DNA from: a bacterium
Lineage (GTDB): Bacteria > Blakebacterota > Blakebacteria > Blakebacterales > Blakebacteraceae
DNA: 7,019 nucleotides
Reading direction: 5' to 3'
Assembly: GCA_025774205.1 (NCBI GenBank)
Contig: JALGWK010000188.1
Coordinates: forward strand, 1-7,019
The notes below the pieces were generated by a model, which searched no databases, was not told the DNA's origin, and worked only from the letters and a program-made list of their open reading frames with translations. Shown piece after piece: positions 5,417 to 7,019 of the stretch. The translations under genes and the position numbers were made by a program. How positions within the stretch are numbered: position 1 is the stretch's first letter; every line of letters starts with the position of its first letter.

Positions 5417-6771
5417 CGGTCACCTCCATCCGTCAGTACCAGGCTCAGAGTGAAGTGCTCCCGGGAGGTCTCGCCTCCCTCAAGCTCACGCTGGATCAGT
5501 CCCTCGATCCTGACATCCCGGAAGCTTGAGGCCCGGCGGAGGGCTGATAACGTCTCACCGGCACGCTCCCCCACTGCTTCCAGAACCACCCTCTCTCCCT
5601 CTCCCCGGAGAGAAACCAGATGAGTATCCCGCGGCAGGAGCCCTGAAAGCTCCACCAGGCAGGCAGTCCATCGGGTGGTGGCCTGTTCCACAACCTGAAG
5701 AGATTCGATCCGCTCAACCATCCGATCGAGTGTGTCACGCTGCTCCAGCGCAGGCGCAAACAGCTGTCGCAGGGCGGCGCGTTCGGCCCGCACCTCATCG
5801 AGGGCACGATTCACGCCCCAGAGGTGTACCGGTGCCGCGGCTACCAGCATGAGGGCTGCCGTCGTCAGCATCATCCTGGTACGGCGCCTGACCTTCCGGT
5901 TGCGCGCCCGGGCCAGCGGTGGTGAAACCAGTTCCGGCAGGGCCTCGGCGGTATGGCGGGCAGCCTCGATACCGGCAGTTCGGTGTTCCTCGGGAGAGAT
6001 CAGCACCCAACCCGCTTCGACCAGGGCGTGGACCAGACGAGCCCGCATCTCCCCCTCGGCCAGTACCAGAGCCCGACCGGGTTCGGGGCCGGTAGCCGCC
6101 ACTATCTCCGGCAGATCGCCGTTCGCTGTCCGTCGCAGCAGGTCGGGCTGACTGCCGACCAGGCGCACCAGGTAGACCACCTCTCCCACGACTGCGACCA
6201 CCAGGCGCGTCACTTCCCGACCGTTCCCGGAACGGTCCGCCGATGGGAGCGGTGCTGCCTCCTGCAGGGCGTGAATCCAGGCCGCCTGCGCGGGAACGAT
6301 CCGTTCGAGCTGCCAGCCCCTCGACTCGACCGCCCGATGGACGGCCTCGACCAGGTTCCGGTTCGCGGCAGCCGTAAAGACCGGCGCGGTATCCGCCATC
6401 ACTCCTTTACCGAACCGCTTTCCCCCCACTATCAGATCCCGTCCCCCGCCCAGGAAATGACGGGGAGCGATCCGGCGGAGGACCGCCTCGACCTCTGTCG
6501 TACGAAGGGGTGGAAGCTCGATCAGGCGGGTCTCGCTCAGGGGGGGAACCAGTGCCACCTGCAGGCGGACCCCTCCCGTGAGCCGCTCTTCACCAAACTC
6601 GCGCCGGAGTTCTGTCTCGAGTCGTCCGAATCCCTGCCGCAGAGCGGGGCCGGGATCCTCGATTCGAGGGTGCAGGATCGGATCGAGCGGTATGACCAGT
6701 TCCCGATCGGGAAGCACCGCCGTGATCTCATCCGCGCCCAGCGCGATTCTGATCTGCATTCCGGTCATCAT
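5413..6771 (-). CDS. gspL: Type II secretion platform protein GspL-like (actin-fold plus PilN-type domain)
   Basis: GspL recruits the GspE ATPase to the inner membrane and partners GspM. The 452-residue product shows three parts. The cytoplasmic actin-like/PilM-type domain covers about 1-285 (RLIELPPLRTTEVEAVLRRIAPRHF, then FTAAANRNLVEAVHRAVESRGW, then RLVVAVVGEVVYLVRL). A basic patch (290-299) precedes one membrane helix at about 301-319. A coiled coil at about 322-360 leads to a small periplasmic PilN/GspL-type domain at about 365-447 (WTACLVELSGLLPRDTHLVSLRGEGERV, then TLSLVL). This arrangement equals a fused PilM-PilN, as in GspL. Similarity to classical enteric GspL is low by eye, so some pipelines may call it PilN domain-containing or hypothetical. 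ATG 6771 overlaps the gspK stop (ATGA) and has GGAG five bases upstream; ATG 6768 is an equally usable alternative start. Confidence 0.82.
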   Translation of the reverse strand: MMTGMQIRIALGADEITAVLPDRELVIPLDPILHPRIEDPGPALRQGFGRLETELRREFGEERLTGGVRLQVALVPPLSETRLIELPPLRTTEVEAVLRRIAPRHFLGGGRDLIVGGKRFGKGVMADTAPVFTAAANRNLVEAVHRAVESRGWQLERIVPAQAAWIHALQEAAPLPSADRSGNGREVTRLVVAVVGEVVYLVRLVGSQPDLLRRTANGDLPEIVAATGPEPGRALVLAEGEMRARLVHALVEAGWVLISPEEHRTAGIEAARHTAEALPELVSPPLARARNRKVRRRTRMMLTTAALMLVAAAPVHLWGVNRALDEVRAERAALRQLFAPALEQRDTLDRMVERIESLQVVEQATTRWTACLVELSGLLPRDTHLVSLRGEGERVVLEAVGERAGETLSALRRASSFRDVRIEGLIQRELEGGETSREHFTLSLVLTDGGDR

Positions 6772-7019
6772 CGAAACTCCCGTATTGCTACCCGCGCGCC
6801 GGTGTTCGACCGCACCACGACATACCGTACCCGGGCCATTACCGGACTGCCTTCCAGACCACCTTCTGACACGATCTCCACCTCTGACGTGCGAAAAGTC
6901 GCCCGGGCGGTGAAACGGCGACCGACTGACTGGAGGAGCTTCCCCATCCCTCCGGGAAGGGTTGATATCAGCCGTCCCAGACTCGTCGGGTAGTAACCGG
7001 ATTCCCGCAGGCGCAGTAT
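6768..7019 (-). CDS. gspK: Type II secretion minor pseudopilin-type protein GspK, C-terminal end only
   Basis: Reading the minus strand from the right edge gives 83 open codons ending at TGA 6770-6768; the rest of the gene lies beyond 7019. The visible part begins ILRLRESGYYPTSLGRLIST and continues through FTARATFRTSEVEIVSEGGL and MARVRYVVVRSNTGARVAIREF. The pattern of an RATF...SEVEIVSEG strand, then a Val/Arg-rich strand and a closing basic end resembles the C-terminus of GspK, the large subunit at the pseudopilus tip. The position just before gspL matches the conserved K-L-M gene order. Because only the tail is present and the key N-terminal prepilin signal is outside the window, the assignment rests largely on context plus this end. 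The stop overlaps the gspL start by four bases. Confidence 0.75.
   Translation of the reverse strand: MLRLRESGYYPTSLGRLISTLPGGMGKLLQSVGRRFTARATFRTSEVEIVSEGGLEGSPVMARVRYVVVRSNTGARVAIREFR

Noticed and set aside
5953-6993. Long plus-strand open frame of 346 codons opposite gspL and the gspK end
   Set aside because: It is antisense to gspL and crosses the coupled gspK/gspL junction. The composition is shadow-like and no domain is recognisable.

Overview
The window holds the 3' part of a type II secretion system (T2SS, general secretion pathway) operon. All of it reads on the minus strand, from the right edge towards the left. A small two-gene accessory module follows, also on the minus strand. 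The secretin, the pseudopilin-type GspK and the inner-membrane platform proteins indicate a Gram-negative (diderm) bacterium. The T2SS part is visibly GC-rich (I judge above 60%), and the proteins are rich in Arg, Ala, Gly and Glu. The divergent GspL, GspM and GspC types would fit an environmental lineage such as Gemmatimonadota or a deltaproteobacterium-like group rather than an enterobacterium. That placement is a guess.

Layout in transcription order: the C-terminal end of gspK (7019-6768, cut by the right edge); gspL-like actin-fold/membrane protein (6771-5413); gspM (5416-4760); gspC-like protein with a homology-region domain (4708-3851); gspD secretin (3848-2302, broken into two frames near 2701-2712); and gspE ATPase (2305-713, with a frameshifted tail). 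Junctions are tight: 4-base ATGA overlaps at K/L and L/M, a 2-base gap at C/D and a 4-base GTGA overlap at D/E. Only M to C has a gap, of about 50 bases. Together these genes would encode the outer-membrane channel (D), its inner-membrane connector (C), the assembly platform (L, M), the tip pseudopilin (K) and the motor (E). gspF, the usual neighbour of gspE, does not follow it here.

The most notable observation is that two adjacent core genes each carry a frame-breaking lesion in an otherwise well-kept operon. gspD lacks about 40 codons of the conserved secretin domain, with a frame change at the junction. gspE carries an exact 25-base tandem duplication (864-913) that replaces the last ~28 residues with an unrelated tail. 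Removing one copy restores a standard GspE C-terminus ending at 778. Either this T2SS is recently inactivated or altered, or the assembly is wrong at two places.

Left of gspE, in DNA of visibly lower GC, lie a small 71-73 aa protein gene (653/647-432) and an overlapping minor nucleotidyltransferase gene (454-1, cut by the left edge). They form a toxin-antitoxin-like or accessory pair. I saw no RNA genes, insertion sequences or CRISPR arrays. The only intergenic stretch over 100 bases is the 124 bases at 654-777, most of which (713-777) is read as the aberrant gspE tail.
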